A DNA stretch of 64,000 nucleotides from Xanthomonas sp. GPE 39 (GTDB taxonomy: Bacteria > Pseudomonadota > Gammaproteobacteria > Xanthomonadales > Xanthomonadaceae): assembly GCF_000963005.1 (NCBI RefSeq), contig NZ_JZHZ01000007.1, forward strand, positions 233,274-297,273. The letters run 5' to 3'. A program made the position numbers and the translations under genes. Shown here piece by piece: positions 10,145-19,020 of this stretch. The stretch's first letter is position 1. Each line of letters begins with the position of its first letter. The notes under the pieces were generated by a model. It was not told where the DNA came from, made no database searches, and saw nothing but the letters and a program-made list of their open reading frames with translations.

Positions 10145-10696
10145 TCAGCGGCGGAAGCTGCTGCGCAGCGCTGGGCGCGAGAGCTGGTACGCCAGCCAGC
10201 CATGCAGAACGGCGAAAACCAGCGCGGTGAGCAGTGCGCCGAAGATGATGGTGATGCCGCCGGAGTGCAACTGCTGCTGCATTTGCGCATCCAAGCCGTG
10301 TTGCGGCGCCCATGCTTGCAGCATGTCGAACAACTGCCACAGCAGCGGCAATACCGCGAAATTAGCCACGGCGGTGAGGACCAGGAATGCCACGAATACG
10401 CGCCGGGCCCATTCGCGCCGTTGTAACAAGGCCCATGAGGTCGCACATAACCCCAGCGCTAGCGCTGCCGTTAGCCAGGACAGTGCGCTCGCATGGGCCA
10501 TGCACCAGTGCAGCCACGGCGGCAACGGTAGTCCAAATGGCTGCAGTATTGTTTCGATGTTGCCTTCGGGTAGCACCATCAGCGTCAGTGCCGGTACCAG
10601 TGCCAACAGCAGCGACAGCACGCCAAGCAAGAGTGCGAACTTGCCCATCGCATCGATCATCTGGTGTTCTGCGGCGGGCAGCGGTGGTGGTGACAT
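10145..10696 (-). CDS. predicted four-helix membrane protein, unknown function
   Basis: An inner-membrane protein of 183 residues with about four hydrophobic segments: FALLLGVLSLLLALVPAL, ALSWLTAALALGLCATSWAL, RVFVAFLVLTAVANFAVL and ITIIFGALLTALVFAVL. The frame is open to 10789, but the extra 31 residues look non-coding, and ATG 10696 (MSPPPLPAAEH) follows GGGAT, so I start there. Pro-rich N-terminal cytoplasmic tail, Arg-rich C-terminal tail. I do not recognise a family. It lies upstream of hemF on the same strand, but 135 bases apart, so co-transcription is only possible. Confidence 0.7.
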   Translation of the reverse strand: MSPPPLPAAEHQMIDAMGKFALLLGVLSLLLALVPALTLMVLPEGNIETILQPFGLPLPPWLHWCMAHASALSWLTAALALGLCATSWALLQRREWARRVFVAFLVLTAVANFAVLPLLWQLFDMLQAWAPQHGLDAQMQQQLHSGGITIIFGALLTALVFAVLHGWLAYQLSRPALRSSFRR

Positions 10697-10899
10697 GGGC
10701 GATCCCTCGGTTGGGTGCAGGTCTGGCGTGCTGCCACGCATCGGCAAAGATAGAGTCTGCTTGCACAGGTGCAAGTGGCGTGCGGGCATGCGTCATGCGC
10801 AAACACGGCACATTGTCCGATGGTCGTCATCGCTGGTCATCGCCGACGGGCGGCGCGGTCATCGGCGTCACCACGCCGCGACCGCGACAGAGGCATCGC

Positions 10900-13296
10900 C
10901 TACTTCAGTTCCTGCTCGAACAATTTCAGGATCCGCTTGTATTCGTCCAGCCAGGAATCGGCGCGGGTAAAGCCATGTCGCTCCAGCGGATACGGTGCGA
11001 TCTCCCAATTGTCCTTATGCAGTTCGATCAGCTTCTGGGTCATGTCGATCGAGTCCTTGAAAAACACGTTGTCATCGACCATGCCGTGGCCGATCAACAG
11101 GTGATCGTGTAGTCCACTTGCGTACTCGATCGCCGAAGAGGTGCGGTAGGCCTGTGGATCCAGATCGGGCGTGTTGAGGATGTCGGCGCTGTATTCGTGG
11201 TTGTACTGGCTCCAGTCGGCCACCGGGCGCAGCGCGGCGCCGGCCTTGAACGTGCCGGGGCGACGGAACAGCGCCATGTAGGTCATGAAGCCGCCGTAGG
11301 AGCCGCCGTAAATGCCGGCGTGGTGACGGTCGCCTTGCTTGGTGGCGACCAGCCAATCCAGGCCGTCCAGATAGTCCTCTAGTTCCGGATGACCCATGTT
11401 GCGGTAGATCGCGGTGCGCCAGTCGCGGCCGTAGCCGGCGCTGGCGCGGTAATCCAGGTCGAGCACGATGTAGCCCTTGTGCACCAGCAGGTTGTGGAAC
11501 ATCTGCTCGCGAAAATACGAGGTGTAGTGTGCCGAGACATTCTGCAGGTAGCCGGCGCCGTGCACGAACATCACCACCGGATAATGCTTGCCGGGTTCGG
11601 GATGCGGCGGGCCGTAGTACTTGCCCCAGATCGTGCCGGCGCCATGCGTGGACGGTATCTGCACGAATTGCGGCTGGATCCACGCACGTGCCTTGAATGC
11701 GGCGCTGCGGGTATCGGTCAGCACGCGCGCGTTGCCGCCGCTGACGGGCAGCACCGCCAGTTGCGGCGGCAGGTAGGGGCCGGAGTAGTGCACCAGTAGC
11801 TGGTGGCCGTCTGGCGATAGTGCGAAGTCCTCGACACCTTCCAGTGAGGTCAGTTCAACAACGCTATCGTCGCGCAGATCCAGCTTGCATACCTCGTAGC
11901 CGCCTGGCCACTTGCGGTTGCACAGGAACAAGAAGCCCTGGCCATCGGCGCTGACCATCGGCGCGGACACTTCCCATTTGCCGGAGGTGCGTTGGCGCGG
12001 TTTATCGGCGCCACGCTGGGTGTACAGGTGCGCATGACCGGATTGTTCCGATAGCAGCCACAGCGTTTGGTTGTCTGGCATCCAGCCGAAATCGTTGAAG
12101 TTCCAGTTGATCCAGGCCGGGTCAGTGAGCCGGTGGCGTGGCTGCAGCACGGCTTTGTCCAGGTCGACGCTGGCGATCCAACGGTCCTTGTTGTCCACCG
12201 CGCGCAACATCACCGCGACGTTGCGGCCGTCATCGCTCCAGTGCATCGCCGCGCCGCTGCCATCACCGTCGGTCTCCACCCGGACCGCGCGTGGCCCATG
12301 CAGCGGTTCCTGCTTGGCCGCCTTGCGTAGTGCAGCCAGTGGATCGTTGTGGATGCCGGGCAGGATGGCGAAGTCGAGTTTGCGTGCGCTGCCGGCAGCG
12401 ATATCGACCAGCCACAGACTCTGCGCCAGCGGTGGGTTGCGACCGACGCGCGTGCGCACTTCCTGGAATTCTTCGTAACCGGATTCGGTCACGTACCTGG
12501 GCATCTTGCCTTCGCGACCTTCGTCGGCACCTCTGGCGTGGGTCACGGCCAGTAGATGGCGACCGTCCGGCGATAGCGCGCTGTCGTCGATGACGACGTC
12601 CTCGCCCAGATACACCGGTGCCGGCGCGCGGCTGCCATCGGCACGCCGCCAAGCCTGCTCTTGTTGACGCAGCAACTCGCGCTGCGCGCGATCGCGAGCC
12701 AGTGTCTCCAATGTACGCAGTTGCTGCGCACGCAGCGTGTCTAATTTGGGTGCGCTATCGGGATCGCGCTCGGCCTTGAGTAGTGCCGCCTGCGCGATGC
12801 CGCTGCCGGGATTCCAGCGGTACCAGTCGTTGCCGACCCGCCACAGTGCGCCGCCGTCGCTGGTGAACTGCGGCCGTGCGGCCGCTTGATTGCTGCGGGT
12901 CAGCTGGGTCAGCGCGCCGCTGCGCAGATCGCGCAGGAAGACATCGCCATTGCGCACGAACAGCATGCGTTGGCGGGCTGTGTCGTAGACTGGGTTGGCC
13001 GCATCCAGTGTGCTGCGTTGCGTATCCTCGATCCGCTGCGCGGGACTGCCGTCGATCCCCTGGCGGTAGGTGTCGCGCACTGGGCTGCCGTTGCGCTTGA
13101 GTTTGTATTGCACTTGGCGCCCGTCCCAGGCCCACCAGGCGTCCTCGACAGATGGCCCGATCCAGTCCGGATCCGCCATCGTTTGTTCGATGGTCAGCGT
13201 GGTCACATCCTGAGCCGCAACCAATGGCGGTGAGCAGGACAGGGATAGCAATACAACAGCACTCAGGGCCAGATGGCGCATCGGGGTTCCGAACAA
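10900..13296 (-). CDS. secreted S9 family (dipeptidyl/prolyl oligopeptidase) serine peptidase
   Basis: A 798-residue peptidase of the S9B/S9C type. It starts with a signal peptide (LALSAVVLLSLSC...AAQ; the Cys could be a lipobox but the context SLSC is only fair). A beta-propeller region of ~500 residues follows (for example ALSPDGRHLLAV, ALSPDGHQLLVHY). The C-terminal alpha/beta hydrolase domain has nucleophile GGSYGG, acid HGMVDDNV and His ERHGF in the right order. Periplasmic peptide degradation is the family role. A start at Met6 is equally possible. It diverges from the pigment ligase gene, about 150 bases away. Confidence 0.93.
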   Translation of the reverse strand: MFGTPMRHLALSAVVLLSLSCSPPLVAAQDVTTLTIEQTMADPDWIGPSVEDAWWAWDGRQVQYKLKRNGSPVRDTYRQGIDGSPAQRIEDTQRSTLDAANPVYDTARQRMLFVRNGDVFLRDLRSGALTQLTRSNQAAARPQFTSDGGALWRVGNDWYRWNPGSGIAQAALLKAERDPDSAPKLDTLRAQQLRTLETLARDRAQRELLRQQEQAWRRADGSRAPAPVYLGEDVVIDDSALSPDGRHLLAVTHARGADEGREGKMPRYVTESGYEEFQEVRTRVGRNPPLAQSLWLVDIAAGSARKLDFAILPGIHNDPLAALRKAAKQEPLHGPRAVRVETDGDGSGAAMHWSDDGRNVAVMLRAVDNKDRWIASVDLDKAVLQPRHRLTDPAWINWNFNDFGWMPDNQTLWLLSEQSGHAHLYTQRGADKPRQRTSGKWEVSAPMVSADGQGFLFLCNRKWPGGYEVCKLDLRDDSVVELTSLEGVEDFALSPDGHQLLVHYSGPYLPPQLAVLPVSGGNARVLTDTRSAAFKARAWIQPQFVQIPSTHGAGTIWGKYYGPPHPEPGKHYPVVMFVHGAGYLQNVSAHYTSYFREQMFHNLLVHKGYIVLDLDYRASAGYGRDWRTAIYRNMGHPELEDYLDGLDWLVATKQGDRHHAGIYGGSYGGFMTYMALFRRPGTFKAGAALRPVADWSQYNHEYSADILNTPDLDPQAYRTSSAIEYASGLHDHLLIGHGMVDDNVFFKDSIDMTQKLIELHKDNWEIAPYPLERHGFTRADSWLDEYKRILKLFEQELK

Positions 13297-13449
13297 ACAG
13301 CAAACGGTAAGCGTAGCAGTCGCTGAATGACACTGGGGTGGGCGCCGCTCGCTGCCGCGCCGACTGGCTTGCCAGGTCCAGCGTCGCCGGCCAAGCTAGG
13401 AGTCCCCGCGTGCGTTGCGGGAGATTGTCCTGCCCGAGCCGCCCCACGC

Positions 13450-14814
13450 ATGTCTGCTGTTTCCTCCATCCACCCCGTTGCCGCCCCGCTGCATCCCCTC
13501 GCCGTCGGCGATGCGCAGCGCCCGCTGGCCTATACCCATGGCGAACAGATCGATCTGGCGACCTTTCTCGGTCATGTGCGCGGTCTGGCCGCGCTGTTGC
13601 CGGACGGTCGCTATGCGCTGAATCTGTGCGAGGACCGTTACCAGTTCATGGTGGCGTTCTGTGCCGTGGCGTTACGTGGACAGATCTCGCTGCTACCGTC
13701 TTCGCGCGCTCCGGCGGTGGTCGCCGAAGTACATCGTAGCCATCCCGATTGTTATTGCCTGGGCGATCTGGCCATGCTCGACGCGCCGCCGGGCTATTGG
13801 CGGTTGCCGGTGCCGCTGCCAACGCTGGATGGACCGATGCCGCAATTGGCCGAGGATGCGCTGGTCGCGATCGGCTTCACTTCCGGCAGCACCGGCGCGC
13901 CCAAACCCAATCCCAAGACCTGGGGTAGCTTTCTGACCAGCACCCGCCAGGATCTACTGGCATTGGCGGGCTTGTGGCCCGCCGACGCGGTGCCGCAGGT
14001 GGTGGCGACGGTGCCGCCGCAGCACATGTATGGCATGGAGCTGTCGGTGCTGCTGCCGCTGGTGACGCCGCTGGCGGTGCATGCCGCCCGGCCATTCTTT
14101 CCCGAGGACGTGGCCCGTGCCTTGGCTCAGTTGCCGGTGCCACGTTTGCTGGTGACCACGCCGGTGCATCTGCGTGCCCTGGTCGAATCCGGTGTCGCGC
14201 TGCCGCCGTTGGCCGGCATCGTCTCGGCGACCGCGCCGCTGGCGCAGGAGTTGGCGGCGGCGGCGCAGGCGCGTTTCGGTGGCGAAGTGCGCGAGATGTT
14301 CGGCTCCACCGAAACCTGCATCTTCGCCAGCCGGCGTACTGCGCAAGAGGTGTCATGGACGCCGTTACCGGGCGTGCGGGTGTTGCCACAGCCGGACGGC
14401 ACCCTGGTTCATGCACCGCATCTGGCCCAGCCGGTGCTGCTGGCCGACTTGATGGAGGTCGATGCCGACGGGCGTTTCCAAGTGCGCGGACGCCAGGCCG
14501 ATCTGCTGGAGATTGGGGGCAAGCGCGCGTCCTTGGCCGACCTGACTCGCCGCCTGCTCGCCCTGCCTGGCGTGCTGGACGGTGCGATGCTGCAACTGGA
14601 CCCGGAGCCGGGACAGGCGGTGGGCCGCATCGCGGCGGTGGTGGTCGCCCCCACATTGAATGAAGACGCGATCCTGGACGCATTACGCCGCGAACTGGAT
14701 CCGCTGTTCCTGCCGCGCCGCCTGCGCCTGCTCGACGCGTTGCCGCGCAACGAGACTGGCAAGCTGCCGCGCGAGCGCATGCTGGCATTGCTGGCGGGCG
14801 TGCGCGATGGTTGA
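13450..14814 (+). CDS. xanA2: 3-hydroxybenzoate:ACP ligase of xanthomonadin synthesis (AMP-forming)
   Basis: A 454-residue ANL-superfamily adenylating enzyme. The A3 motif FTSGSTGAPKPNPKTW lies near residue 140, A5 is GSTETCIF, and the A10 lysine is in NETGKLPRERM at the C terminus. It is short for the class and related to aryl-polyene AMP ligases. Neighbouring chorismatase and ACP genes fit the published XanA2 role: activating 3-hydroxybenzoate and loading it on the ACP to prime the polyene chain. The upstream open frame from 13327 is not credible; ATG 13450 (MSAVSSIHP) begins the domain. Convergent with xanB2 across a strong hairpin. Confidence 0.85.
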   Translation: MSAVSSIHPVAAPLHPLAVGDAQRPLAYTHGEQIDLATFLGHVRGLAALLPDGRYALNLCEDRYQFMVAFCAVALRGQISLLPSSRAPAVVAEVHRSHPDCYCLGDLAMLDAPPGYWRLPVPLPTLDGPMPQLAEDALVAIGFTSGSTGAPKPNPKTWGSFLTSTRQDLLALAGLWPADAVPQVVATVPPQHMYGMELSVLLPLVTPLAVHAARPFFPEDVARALAQLPVPRLLVTTPVHLRALVESGVALPPLAGIVSATAPLAQELAAAAQARFGGEVREMFGSTETCIFASRRTAQEVSWTPLPGVRVLPQPDGTLVHAPHLAQPVLLADLMEVDADGRFQVRGRQADLLEIGGKRASLADLTRRLLALPGVLDGAMLQLDPEPGQAVGRIAAVVVAPTLNEDAILDALRRELDPLFLPRRLRLLDALPRNETGKLPRERMLALLAGVRDG

Positions 14815-14823
14815 GCGGATCAG

Positions 14824-14851
14824 GTCAGCAGCGCTTCGACGCGCTGCTGAC
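14824..14851. terminator. hairpin between convergent xanA2 and xanB2
   Basis: Perfect 11-bp stem GTCAGCAGCGC / GCGCTGCTGAC with a 6-base TTCGAC loop in the 105-base gap between two convergent genes. No T run follows on either strand. Probable bidirectional transcription-end structure. Confidence 0.55.
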
Positions 14852-14919
14852 GTGGCGTGCAGTGAGATAGCGATGCCGCACTTCCGCCAATGGACATCCG
14901 GCGCGTTACCGCGCCAGGA

Positions 14920-15936
14920 TCAGCCATGCACGCCGTCGATCTCCACCGCCAGTTCGTCGCGGCAGATCACCGCATGGAGCAACAGGCGCGGGATCCGCTC
15001 GCCGAAACGGGCATCGAGCGCCTCGGCGACCAGCGGCAGGTCGGCTTTTTCGCGGACGTAGACCTTCAACCGGGTACCGTCGCCGAACTGCGCCGGCAGC
15101 TCCGGCACGTGGGTGCGTGCGGCGCCCAGCAAGGCGTCGAAATTGGCGAAGGTTTCTTCCAATTGCGCTAGCAATTGTCCGCGGTGCATCGACGCGTGGC
15201 CGACCACGCTGGCGGTGCCTGACAGCAACAGCGGCATATCGCTCCCGGCCGGTGGCAGCATCGCACGGGCGAAGCTCGGTGACTGTGGGCCGTACTGTCG
15301 CGGGTAATGGTAGGCACTGACCTGGCGCGGATTTTCCAGCGGCGTGCCCGCCCGTGCCGCCGCCAGCCAATAGATCTGCATTACGGGAGCGTCGTCGCAG
15401 CGACCGACGGCGGTCGCCGCTGGCAGCCGGCTGGCGTCGAAGTCGCCTAGACCACGGGCACGGCCGACACAGAAACGGCGGTAACGCTCACGATCGCCGC
15501 TCCCCAGGGTGATCGCGTCCAGATGGTTCCAGATGCGCAGCAGACAGGGCGTGGCGCTGTTGGCAACGAAGGCGCTGATCTGGGCATAGGCTTGGGTTGC
15601 TGCTTCTTCGATCTCCATATCCAGTGTGCGCTCGTCGATCTCGATGGCGGCGAACTGCAGCCGGCCATCGCTGGCCCAGGCAATGGCACCATCGCGGCCG
15701 CTGCGCACCGGTGCGTCCGTGCGCCAGATTTCGAGCATGCGCGGGCCGTACGGCTGCAACGGCACCCGTAAGTAGCGCGGATCGTCGTGATGCGGCGCTG
15801 TCTCGCCGAAGCCGAACACGGCCAACACGTTGTCCTCGGCCAGTATTTGGCTTGGATCGGTTTCAGCGACGTATTCCACCTGCAGTTGCGGGTGGTGGTG
15901 TGCGTGCTCTTGGAATTGCGGATATGGCGGGTTCAT
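14920..15936 (-). CDS. xanB2: chorismatase (3-hydroxybenzoate/4-hydroxybenzoate synthase), XanB2
   Basis: A 338-residue chorismate-hydrolysing enzyme, once called pteridine-dependent dioxygenase-like protein. It makes 3-HBA for xanthomonadin and 4-HBA for coenzyme Q in Xanthomonas. Recognisable stretches are ILAEDNVLAVFGFGE, YGPRMLEIWRT, RIWNHLDAI, RYRRFCVGRA and the conserved C-terminal region HVPELPAQFGDGTRLKVYVR. Length is close to the known ~333 residues. The start ATG 15936 (MNPPYPQFQE) overlaps the stop of the upstream flavoprotein gene by four bases, suggesting translational coupling. The same frame stays open to 17586 antisense or out of frame to other genes; that extension is an artefact. 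Confidence 0.92.
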   Translation of the reverse strand: MNPPYPQFQEHAHHHPQLQVEYVAETDPSQILAEDNVLAVFGFGETAPHHDDPRYLRVPLQPYGPRMLEIWRTDAPVRSGRDGAIAWASDGRLQFAAIEIDERTLDMEIEEAATQAYAQISAFVANSATPCLLRIWNHLDAITLGSGDRERYRRFCVGRARGLGDFDASRLPAATAVGRCDDAPVMQIYWLAAARAGTPLENPRQVSAYHYPRQYGPQSPSFARAMLPPAGSDMPLLLSGTASVVGHASMHRGQLLAQLEETFANFDALLGAARTHVPELPAQFGDGTRLKVYVREKADLPLVAEALDARFGERIPRLLLHAVICRDELAVEIDGVHG

Positions 15937-17291
15937 GATGGTTCTCGATGTAACGTGTCGCCATGAAACTCTTCGCGCGCCTGACGGCGGCGATGCCGCC
16001 AGGCGCTCCAGGCCCGTGGCAACATCGCCAGGGCGGAAATGGCGTAGATGATGCGGAACACGCGCAGGCGCCGCAGCGCCGCGTGGTTGTCGAACACGTC
16101 GCCGGCCAACATCGCCAAGACCGCCTGCTCGACTTGCAGCACGTTGCGTGGCTGTGCGAATAGCTCGCGCATAGTGGGCGAGGTGAAGCGGTAGATGAAC
16201 CACTTGAACTGATCCAGGCCGCCGCGCAGGTGTTTTTCCAGGCGTCGCTGCAGCCGTGCCTCGCTGGCTGGGTCGCGCAGCGCTGCATCGACCATTGCCG
16301 CGCCGCGTTCGGCGCTGTGCATCGCCAGGTAGACGCCGGAGGAGAACATCGGATCCACGAACGTATAGGCGTCGCCCAGCATCAGCCAGCGCGGCCCGCT
16401 CATCCGCGTGCATTCGTAGGCATAGTTGCCGGTGGCATGTACCGGCGCGATGCGTTGCGCGTCGGTCATGCGGGCGGCGACGTCCGGGTTCAATGCCAGG
16501 GTTCGCATCAACAAACTCTCGCTGTCGCCCTGGCGGGTCTTCATGTACGACGGATCGCAGACTGCGCCGACGCTCATCACGCCGTCGGGCAGTGGGATCA
16601 GCCACATCCAACCGTGGGCGTGGCGGTAAATGCTGATGTTGCCGGCATCCTCGCCCGGACGCCGCGTGACCCCGCGGAAATGGCTGAACAGCGCCGCCGA
16701 GGCGTGCCGCGCATTGGCGCGTTTGAGTTTGAGCTTGTTGCCCAGGAAGGTATCGCGACCGCTGGCGTCGATCAGGTAGCGTGGGCGGTAGTGGCGCAGG
16801 CCCTCCTCGGCGCTGCGCGCCTGTACCACCGGCCTGTCGCCGTCCAGTTGCACTGTCTCGACCCGGGTACCCTCGTGCAGGGTCGCGCCGACGGCGCGGA
16901 CCCGCTCGGCCAGGACCCGGTCGAAATCGGCGCGCGGTACCTGGAAGGCATAGTCGAATTGAGCGTTGAGCGCATGGGCAAAGCGAAAGGTGTTGTAGCC
17001 GCCCGCATCGTTCGGAAAATCCGCGCCGAGTTTGAGCACACCGATGGCGCGGACCTGCTCCAGTACTCCCAGCCGCTGCAGGATCGGCATGTTCATTGGC
17101 AGTAGCGATTCGCCGATGTGGAAACGTGGATGACGGTCTTTTTCCAGCACCGTCACCTGCCAACCCTGTTGTGCCAGCGCGATGGCCACGGCGCAGCCTG
17201 CCGGCCCGCCTCCGATGACCAACACGTCGGGCGTGTCGACGATAGTCGGTGGTGCTGCGGCGCTTATGTGTGAAGAAATGCGGGGTTCCAT
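15933..17291 (-). CDS. FAD-dependent halogenase-like monooxygenase of the pigment locus
   Basis: A 452-residue flavoprotein. The N-terminal Rossmann GGGPAG binds FAD (residues ~27-32). GESLLPMNMPILQRLG follows, then HGWMWLIPLPDG, which fits the flavin-halogenase W-x-W-x-I-P signature. FVDPMFSSG fits the F-x2-P-x2-S-x-G motif reported for flavin-dependent halogenases. Xanthomonadins are often brominated aryl polyenes, so halogenation of the aromatic head is the natural proposal, but a hydroxylase role cannot be excluded. It is the first gene of a two-gene unit with xanB2 (4-base overlap) and diverges from the ACP gene. Confidence 0.83.
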   Translation of the reverse strand: MEPRISSHISAAAPPTIVDTPDVLVIGGGPAGCAVAIALAQQGWQVTVLEKDRHPRFHIGESLLPMNMPILQRLGVLEQVRAIGVLKLGADFPNDAGGYNTFRFAHALNAQFDYAFQVPRADFDRVLAERVRAVGATLHEGTRVETVQLDGDRPVVQARSAEEGLRHYRPRYLIDASGRDTFLGNKLKLKRANARHASAALFSHFRGVTRRPGEDAGNISIYRHAHGWMWLIPLPDGVMSVGAVCDPSYMKTRQGDSESLLMRTLALNPDVAARMTDAQRIAPVHATGNYAYECTRMSGPRWLMLGDAYTFVDPMFSSGVYLAMHSAERGAAMVDAALRDPASEARLQRRLEKHLRGGLDQFKWFIYRFTSPTMRELFAQPRNVLQVEQAVLAMLAGDVFDNHAALRRLRVFRIIYAISALAMLPRAWSAWRHRRRQAREEFHGDTLHREPS

Positions 17292-17326
17292 CCTGAAAGA
17301 ATCTCCAGCGGAGCAGTGAAGCGACG

Positions 17327-17332
17327 TGCATA
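17327..17332 (+). promoter_or_regulatory. possible -10 box in the xanC/halogenase divergent region
   Basis: CATAAT preceded by TG, in the 128-base divergent region. Read on the plus strand it would give an ~80-base leader before the ACP gene, whose own ribosome site is GGAAGCCTAGG. No convincing -35 box is seen, so this is tentative. Confidence 0.3.
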
Positions 17333-17419
17333 ATAGCGCGTCGCTTGCGTTCGCATGGTTGCGTCATCGCGTCCGATGCACCATCTTGTGCCACCCTCTT
17401 TAAAGTCCGGAAGCCTAGG

Positions 17420-17689
17420 ATGTCTTCGCAAACCCCCGCCGAACGTGAACTGGCCGAGCTGCTGGTCGAGAGCCTGAACCTGGAGGACGTGCAGCCCGGC
17501 GATATCGACCCGGAGGCGGCACTGTTCAACACCGGTTTGGGGCTGGACTCGATCGACGCCCTGGAGTTGGCGTTGGCGATCAGCAAGCACTATGGCTTCC
17601 AGTTACGCTCGGATAACGACGAGAACCGCCGCATTTTTGCCTCGTTGCGCGCCCTGTCGGAGCATGTCCAAGCGAACAAGATCAACTGA
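17420..17689 (+). CDS. xanC: acyl carrier protein for xanthomonadin (aryl polyene) synthesis
   Basis: An 89-residue acidic ACP. The phosphopantetheine attachment serine is in GLGLDSIDALELAL (the DSI/DSL motif), followed by a typical helix II and HYGFQLR. The start ATG 17420 (MSSQTPAERELAELL) has an AGG-rich ribosome site; the frame extends upstream without support. It heads a long plus-strand run of pigment genes and should carry 3-hydroxybenzoate and the growing polyene. The published ACP of the pathway is XanC. Only one ACP gene is found in this window, whereas many aryl-polyene clusters have two. Confidence 0.9.
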   Translation: MSSQTPAERELAELLVESLNLEDVQPGDIDPEAALFNTGLGLDSIDALELALAISKHYGFQLRSDNDENRRIFASLRALSEHVQANKIN

Positions 17690-17705
17690 TCCAACCCGTT
17701 AGGTC

Positions 17706-18023
17706 TTGGGTGCTGCGTTAGGCGTGTTATCGGCGCGGCTGTACCGCGCGCTGGCCCATTGCCACACGCATTGGGCGCTGCCTGCCGACGTGGTCCTGCG
17801 ATTGATTGCGGCTGTTGCAGCCGATGCGGCGGTGTCGGTTTTGGCGGTGGTGGCTGGGGATGGTTTGATCGCGGCGTTGGTGCCGCTGTGGCGCTCGCCC
17901 AATGCGTTTTTGTTGCTCAGCATATTGCTGGTGTTGCCGGCCGCCTGGGTCGTCGGGTTCTTCGGTCGCAGCCGGCGGCGCGGGTGCGCACCGTTGATTA
18001 CCTGCATGGTTGAGGTGCTGTAA
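17706..18023 (+). CDS. small predicted membrane protein between ACP and acyltransferase
   Basis: A possible 105-residue protein starting at TTG 17706 (or GTG seven codons later). It has two hydrophobic segments, LRLIAAVAADAAVSVLAVVAGDGLIAAL and AFLLLSILLVLPAAWVVGFF (given here as helices of roughly residues 32-59 and 69-88), then an Arg-rich SRRRG. Third-position GC is like that of neighbours, which favours coding. No ATG start and only weak ribosome sites are present. I do not recognise a family. Other aryl-polyene clusters carry a COG4648 membrane protein near this position, but this sequence does not look like one, so it may also be a decayed gene. Confidence 0.4.
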   Translation: MGAALGVLSARLYRALAHCHTHWALPADVVLRLIAAVAADAAVSVLAVVAGDGLIAALVPLWRSPNAFLLLSILLVLPAAWVVGFFGRSRRRGCAPLITCMVEVL

Positions 18024-18033
18024 CGGTACGACC

Positions 18034-18171
18034 ATGCCCATCAGCCCCGAACAGCGGCGCTACACGCGCCGGCTGACCGTGGTCCGGGTCGAGGAGTCCC
18101 TGTTGCGTGGACGCTGGTTTCCGCAGCGTCCCTACCGTAACCTGTCCGCTCTCCTACACCGGTTGGCGTGA
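18034..18171 (+). CDS. possible 45-residue basic peptide or gene remnant
   Basis: ATG 18034 opens a short frame MPISPEQRRYTRRL ending in LLHRLA at TGA 18169-18171. It contains 11 Arg residues. Eleven bases separate it from the preceding stop and the acyltransferase gene begins 90 bases later. It fills a gap inside a tightly packed operon, but codon use alone does not prove it is translated. It might be the relic of a larger gene together with the preceding membrane frame. Confidence 0.25.
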   Translation: MPISPEQRRYTRRLTVVRVEESLLRGRWFPQRPYRNLSALLHRLA

Positions 18172-18260
18172 TGGGGGCCGGTTTTTGGCGCGACCTGTTG
18201 CGCCGAGGCACGCATCACCGTGGATGCCAGAGGTGTCGGATTATCAAGGAACAACGGAAG

Positions 18261-19010
18261 ATGCCCCATACAAGGATGCCGTTGCGCATGGCCTGCGTGG
18301 TGTGGAACGCGCTGCAATTGCTATTCACCATGGTCTATACGGCGCTGGGAATCCTGCTTGCGTTGGCACTGCGAGCGTTTACCGGGCCACGCCTGCCGCT
18401 ACGCATGGCCGCGCGGATCTGGGCGCCCGGGCTGTTGTTCGGTGCCGGGGTGCGCCTGCAGGTGGAGGGCCGGGAGCGGGTGGACTGGTCGCGCAATCAC
18501 CTGTTCGTCAGCAACCATCAGTCGATTATCGACATCTGCGCGTTGTTCATGGCGTTGCCGGTCCCGTTGCGCTTCCTGCTCAAGGACGAGATGCTCAAGG
18601 TGCCGTTCGTGAATTGGTATGCGCGTTACACCGGTATGTTGTTCCTGGACCGTAACAGCCGCCAGGCCGGGGCGATCGTGCGCCGCGAGGCTGCGGCATT
18701 GCTGCGTCGTGGCGAAGACTTGTGTCTGTTCCCGGAGGGTACCCGTAGCCGCAGCGGAGAACTGGCCGAGTTCAAAGCCGGGTTGCTGCAGGCCGCCATC
18801 GATGCCGGGGTGGACGTGATCCCGGTGGCATTGGATGGGGCTGGCAAGGTCTTGCCGCCAGACAGTCTGTTTCGTGTCCGCTCCGGGATAATCCGGGTGC
18901 GGATCGGCGCACCGATCCGGGTCCAGGGCGATAATGGTCCGTTGACCCGAAAGATGTTGACCGAGCGTGCTCACCAGGCCGTGCGCGCCATGCTTGAACC
19001 CAGAATATAG
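18261..19010 (+). CDS. PlsC-type 1-acylglycerol-3-phosphate acyltransferase family protein
   Basis: A 249-residue membrane-associated acyltransferase. A hydrophobic N-terminal helix (NALQLLFTMVYTALGILLAL) is followed by the catalytic NHQSIID (H-x4-D) box near residue 93 and the acceptor-binding FPEGTRSRSG motif near residue 160. In pigment clusters such enzymes are thought to transfer the polyene acyl chain to a lipid or sugar head. ATG 18261 is used (GGAAG just before); the in-frame ATG 18276 is also possible. The frame continues upstream to 18168 without homology. Followed after 10 bases by the dehydratase gene. Confidence 0.88.
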   Translation: MPHTRMPLRMACVVWNALQLLFTMVYTALGILLALALRAFTGPRLPLRMAARIWAPGLLFGAGVRLQVEGRERVDWSRNHLFVSNHQSIIDICALFMALPVPLRFLLKDEMLKVPFVNWYARYTGMLFLDRNSRQAGAIVRREAAALLRRGEDLCLFPEGTRSRSGELAEFKAGLLQAAIDAGVDVIPVALDGAGKVLPPDSLFRVRSGIIRVRIGAPIRVQGDNGPLTRKMLTERAHQAVRAMLEPRI

Positions 19011-19020
19011 AGTCGTTTGT

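Noticed and set aside
15937-17586. N-terminal extension of the xanB2 frame to 888 residues
   Set aside because: The extra 550 residues run out of frame through the flavoprotein gene and contain no domain; XanB2 homologues are ~333 residues.
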